Assembly: GCA_031400775.1 (NCBI GenBank)
Contig: JANNQN010000308.1
Location: 1 to 6,143 of the forward strand
Length of the DNA stretch: 6,143 nt
Origin: PALSA-1355 sp031400775
GTDB taxonomy: Bacteria; Planctomycetota; Planctomycetia; Pirellulales; PALSA-1355
Direction of reading: 5' to 3'
Shown: positions 5,811 to 6,143 of the stretch, piece by piece
Layout of the letters: each line of letters starts with the position of its first letter
Position numbering within the stretch: the first letter of the stretch is position 1
Position numbers and translations under genes: made by a program
The notes under the pieces: generated by a model
What the model saw: the letters and a program-made list of their open reading frames with translations, nothing else
What the model was told of the DNA's origin: nothing
Database searches by the model: none

Positions 5811-5930
5811 AACCGAGAACTGTAGGGGACTGTCCCAATTTTTGGGTGCCCTGGGAGAAGGGCACCGTGGGGCACGCTGCCGCGTGACCCATGGTCGGGA
5901 CTGTCCCCCTCTCCCCGACAGTTCTCGGAT
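5811..5930. mobile_element. MITE-like palindromic element with 5-bp target duplication
   Basis: The 13-bp ends AACCGAGAACTGT (5811-5823) and the complement of 5918-5930 (ATCCGAGAACTGT) match at 12 of 13 positions. The sequence immediately outside is AGGCT on both sides (5806-5810 and 5931-5935), as expected for a target-site duplication. The inside is densely palindromic: GGGACTGTCCC occurs near both ends (5826-5836 and 5897-5907), and GGTGCCC/GGGCACC forms a hairpin (5845-5866). It has no coding capacity. It sits between two convergent genes, 18 nt past the stop of the minus-strand one. Size, terminal repeats and duplication fit a non-autonomous miniature transposable element; a structured intergenic repeat of REP type is the alternative. 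Confidence 0.65.
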
Positions 5931-5948
5931 AGGCTCTTTGTCTCTCGG

Positions 5949-6143
5949 TCAGCTCCAGGCCACGAACCGGGGCGCCGTGCGGTTCTTGGCCAGCAGCACG
6001 ACCGCCCGCTTGCCGTCGGTGTAGTAAACGTCGCCGGTCAGATTTCTCCGCGGCGCCTTGACGTCGCACGAGCCGACGCCATCCACGTAGCCCGAGGCTT
6101 CGATCCGCTCGGCCTGCAGCAGATCCTCGATCACGTAGTCGCG
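5949..6143 (-). CDS. C-terminal end of an unidentified protein (enters from right edge)
   Basis: The last 64 codons and stop (TGA, complement of 5949-5951) of a minus-strand gene that is open to the window edge. The visible piece begins RDYVIEDLLQAERIEASGYV and ends NRTAPRFVAWS. It contains polar predicted strands (GDVYYTDGKRAVVLLAKN) and one cysteine. No membrane segment or known motif is visible. The frame has a sensible residue mix and no competing frame, so it is probably a real gene, but the function cannot be told from this tail. It converges with the SPFH gene, with the MITE-like element between them. Confidence 0.55.
   Translation of the reverse strand, partial: RDYVIEDLLQAERIEASGYVDGVGSCDVKAPRRNLTGDVYYTDGKRAVVLLAKNRTAPRFVAWS

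Overview
The window most likely comes from the chromosome of a planctomycete (Pirellulales-like). This is inferred from the moderately high GC, a planctomycete-style secreted protein of unknown function, a large flotillin-like SPFH protein, and loosely packed genes that change strand often. No rRNA, tRNA or CRISPR array is visible.

Region 1 (1-1844) is an accessory island. The 5' end of an unidentified minus-strand gene runs off the left edge. Its ribosome binding site lies inside an imperfect inverted repeat (75-141). Diverging from it is a polymorphic-toxin cassette: a detached C-terminal toxin module of the Tox-SHH (HNH/Endo VII fold) nuclease type (149-664), overlapped by a probable immunity gene (640-981), then a DUF2019-like gene (1068-1409) and another small acidic immunity-like gene (1458-1844). 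Between them lie two coding remnants. One (983-1063) is an internal piece of the last gene. The other (1412-1444) looks like the extreme 3' end of the first immunity gene. The order A - B' - C - A' - B suggests an immunity array reshaped by duplication and deletion. The toxin module lacks any delivery or trafficking domain here, so it is an orphan toxin tip or cassette.

Region 2 (1859-3108) holds a convergent minus-strand gene for an exported protein of unknown function. It has a clear signal peptide, a good Shine-Dalgarno and a well-formed sigma70-like promoter (TTGACC, 17 bp, TTTAAT). Region 3 (3109-3513) is a non-coding gap.

Region 4 (3514-5718) encodes a 734-residue membrane-anchored SPFH/Band 7 protein with recurring beta-hairpin units before the SPFH core and a long helical region after it.

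Region 5 (5719-6143) is a convergent gap with a 120-bp palindromic MITE-like element (5811-5930), which has near-perfect 13-bp terminal inverted repeats and a 5-bp target duplication (AGGCT). It is followed by the last 64 codons of a minus-strand gene that enters from the right edge.
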